Source of the DNA: a virus
Virus record (IMG/VR): IMGVR_UViG_3300042474_000107
Span: 1-39,715 of that record
DNA: 39,715 nt
Reading direction: 5' to 3' (one strand)
The notes under the pieces were generated by a model. It was not told the DNA's origin and ran no database searches. It was given only the letters and a program-made list of their open reading frames with translations. Position numbers and translations under genes: made by a program. This document shows positions 38,086 to 39,715 of this stretch, piece after piece; within the stretch, counting starts at the first letter, position 1, and every line of letters starts with the position of its first letter.

Positions 38086-39715
38086 ATGACAACTAGAAAA
38101 TACTCGTCCAGAGCACAGCAAACTACACTAACTAGTCCTATCACCTCTGGTGATGCAACTATGACCGTAGGTTCTGGTGCTAACCTTATGGGTGGTAAGA
38201 CACCCGCAGTAGGTGAAACCTATACCGTTGTCATTGACCCTGATACGGCTCTTGAAGAAATTGTAGATGTTAGTAACTACTCATCAGGTAATACTCTTAC
38301 CATTGCTAGAGGCATTGATGGTTCTACTGGTGTAGCCCACTCTGCTGGTGCAGTTATCAGACATATGGTTGTTGGTCGCGACCTAACTGAATCTAATACA
38401 CACATTGAAGCAACCACTGGACACGGTGCAACAGGTGCTGTAGTTGGTACAACTAACACACAGACTTTGACTAACAAAACTTTAACTGCTCCAACCTTGA
38501 CGACTCCAGCCTTAGGTACACCTGCATCTGGTGTTCTAACTAATGCAACTGGTCTGCCACTTACAACTGGTGTAACTGGAACTCTTCCAGTAGCAAACGG
38601 TGGTACTGGTGTAACAACATCAACTGGTTCAGGTGCTAACGTACTTGGAACTAGCCCAACTATTGCTAGTCCAACTATTACTGGCACAGGAACTATTGCT
38701 GGTACTTTTACAGGCAATGTAACTGGTGACGTAACTGGTTCTTCTGGTTCAACTACTGGTAATGCAGCAACTGCAACAGCACTTGCTACTGCTCGTACAT
38801 TCCAATTAACTGGAGATGTAGAAGCAAGCGGAGTTACCTTTGATGGCACTGGCAATGTAAGCCTAACTACAGTTATTGGTACTGGCGCTATTGTTAATGC
38901 TGATGTAAATGCATCTGCTCAAGTTGCTTATAGCAAATTAAACCTAACTAACTCAGTAGTTAATGCAGACATCAATGCATCTGCTGCTATTGACTGGACT
39001 AAACTTGGTATATCTTCTACAGTAGATTCAACTGAAATTAGTTATGTTAATGGTGTTACATCTGCAATACAAACTCAGTTAGATGCTAAATTAGCAACTG
39101 CTACAGCATCAACTACATACGCTCCGCTGGCAAGCCCAGCGTTGACTGGTGTACCTACCGCTCCAACAGCAGCAGCCAACACTAATACAACTCAGGTAGC
39201 AACTACTGCTTATGTACAGACAGAAATTACAGACCTTATTGCTGCAGCACCTGGTGCTCTTGATACTCTTAACGAGTTAGCAACTGCCCTTGGTAATGAT
39301 GCAGCGTTCTCGACTACTGTTACTAACAGCCTAGCGACTAAGTTACCTCTGGCTGGTGGCACTATGTCTGGTGCTATTGCAATGGGTACTAACAAGATTA
39401 CAGGTGCAGGCGACCCTACATCGGCTCAAGATGTTGCAACTAAGAACTATGTTGATACAGCATCAATTGCCCCTAGCAACTTAACTGGTCCAATTACTTC
39501 CGTAGGTCCAGCAACTAGCGTTGCTGCTCAGACTGGTACTGGTTCAACATTTGTAATGAACACTAGTCCAACGCTAGTCACTCCAGTTCTAGGTGTGGCA
39601 ACTGCAACATCTATTAACTCAACAGTAATTCCATCATCAAAGACTTTGGTTGCTACAGACTCAACAGATTATGTAGTACCAAGCCAGGGTGGTAACTCTG
39701 GTAAGTACCTAACTA
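38086..39715 (+). CDS. Tail fibre protein, N-terminal and central part (continues at 18)
   Basis: Open to the end of the window and continuing at 18-298 for about 594 residues in all. The N-terminal domain (about 1-110) includes TARGIDG-like and [18 protein letters not shown] sequence and should attach to the tail. The shaft has classical fibre repeats: [48 protein letters not shown], and [21 protein letters not shown] with ATKNYVD. It is probably trimeric. The downstream glycine-rich genes may supply separate tip adhesins. Confidence 0.9.
   Translation, partial: MTTRKYSSRAQQTTLTSPITSGDATMTVGSGANLMGGKTPAVGETYTVVIDPDTALEEIVDVSNYSSGNTLTIARGIDGSTGVAHSAGAVIRHMVVGRDLTESNTHIEATTGHGATGAVVGTTNTQTLTNKTLTAPTLTTPALGTPASGVLTNATGLPLTTGVTGTLPVANGGTGVTTSTGSGANVLGTSPTIASPTITGTGTIAGTFTGNVTGDVTGSSGSTTGNAATATALATARTFQLTGDVEASGVTFDGTGNVSLTTVIGTGAIVNADVNASAQVAYSKLNLTNSVVNADINASAAIDWTKLGISSTVDSTEISYVNGVTSAIQTQLDAKLATATASTTYAPLASPALTGVPTAPTAAANTNTTQVATTAYVQTEITDLIAAAPGALDTLNELATALGNDAAFSTTVTNSLATKLPLAGGTMSGAIAMGTNKITGAGDPTSAQDVATKNYVDTASIAPSNLTGPITSVGPATSVAAQTGTGSTFVMNTSPTLVTPVLGVATATSINSTVIPSSKTLVATDSTDYVVPSQGGNSGKYLT
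39590..39715. repeat. Right copy of 126-base terminal overlap
   Basis: Identical to 18-143; see the left copy. It shows that the tail-fibre frame continues across the break and that the sequence is circular or circularly permuted. Confidence 0.9.

Noticed and set aside
38277-38855. A 192-codon leftward frame inside the tail-fibre gene
   Set aside because: It is the antisense of Thr/Gly/Ala repeats, lacks a start signal and lies within a well-supported fibre gene.

Overview
The window is essentially one complete tailed-phage genome read once around a circle. The last 126 bases (39590-39715) repeat positions 18-143, so the unique circle would be about 39,572 bp, and one tail-fibre gene runs across the break (38086 to the end, continuing to 298). 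The first 17 bases do not belong to that overlap; they are a fold-back copy of nearby sequence and look like an assembly or amplification artefact. The likely host is an actinobacterium. A WhiB-type Fe-S regulator, a family confined to Actinobacteria and their phages, is encoded, and many small zinc-ribbon genes, a DUF4192 protein and a Hjc-like resolvase are of kinds seen in actinophages. The AT-rich base composition and marine/freshwater-type structural genes suggest an aquatic, possibly freshwater, actinobacterial host; that is inference.

Layout. Rightward late genes start at the terminase (19242) and run without reversal to 6685: terminase, portal, a very large virion protein (1885 aa) with two further virion proteins, scaffold, N4-gp56-type major capsid protein, small head proteins, a glycosyltransferase and a methyltransferase, head-tail/tail proteins, the tail fibre, three tandem glycine-rich fibre-tip paralogues, a large tail protein, and a lysis cassette (membrane protein, M15-type endolysin, holin-like protein). 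No tape measure, tail-tube or sheath gene is recognisable, so a short-tailed (podovirus-like) particle is most likely. A strong bidirectional terminator at 6727-6768 separates them from the leftward block.

The leftward block (18295 down to 6769) is densely packed and often overlapping: OB-fold-like protein, XRE repressor-like protein, DUF4192 and DUF932 proteins, Cas4/RecB-like nuclease, DnaB-like ATPase, Holliday-junction resolvase, a primase split into Zn-finger and TOPRIM reading frames, a MazG-like/DUF1599 protein, metallophosphoesterase, sigma-like factor, WhiB, many Cys-rich mini-proteins, and a secreted lytic transglycosylase. No DNA polymerase or integrase is recognisable, so replication probably uses host polymerase.

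The most unusual part is the roughly 950-base gap (18296-19241) between the two blocks. It holds no convincing protein gene but a dense series of helices, including a three-way junction with a GNRA tetraloop. Non-Watson-Crick pairs there are G.U or G.A only if the + strand is the RNA. This looks like a large ornate structured noncoding RNA (GOLLD/ROOL-like in size, context and character; identity unproven), followed by palindromic operators, direct repeats and a promoter for the terminase operon. Two leftward leaders also fold as H-type pseudoknots, one of which buries the ribosome-binding site of the Cas4-like nuclease.
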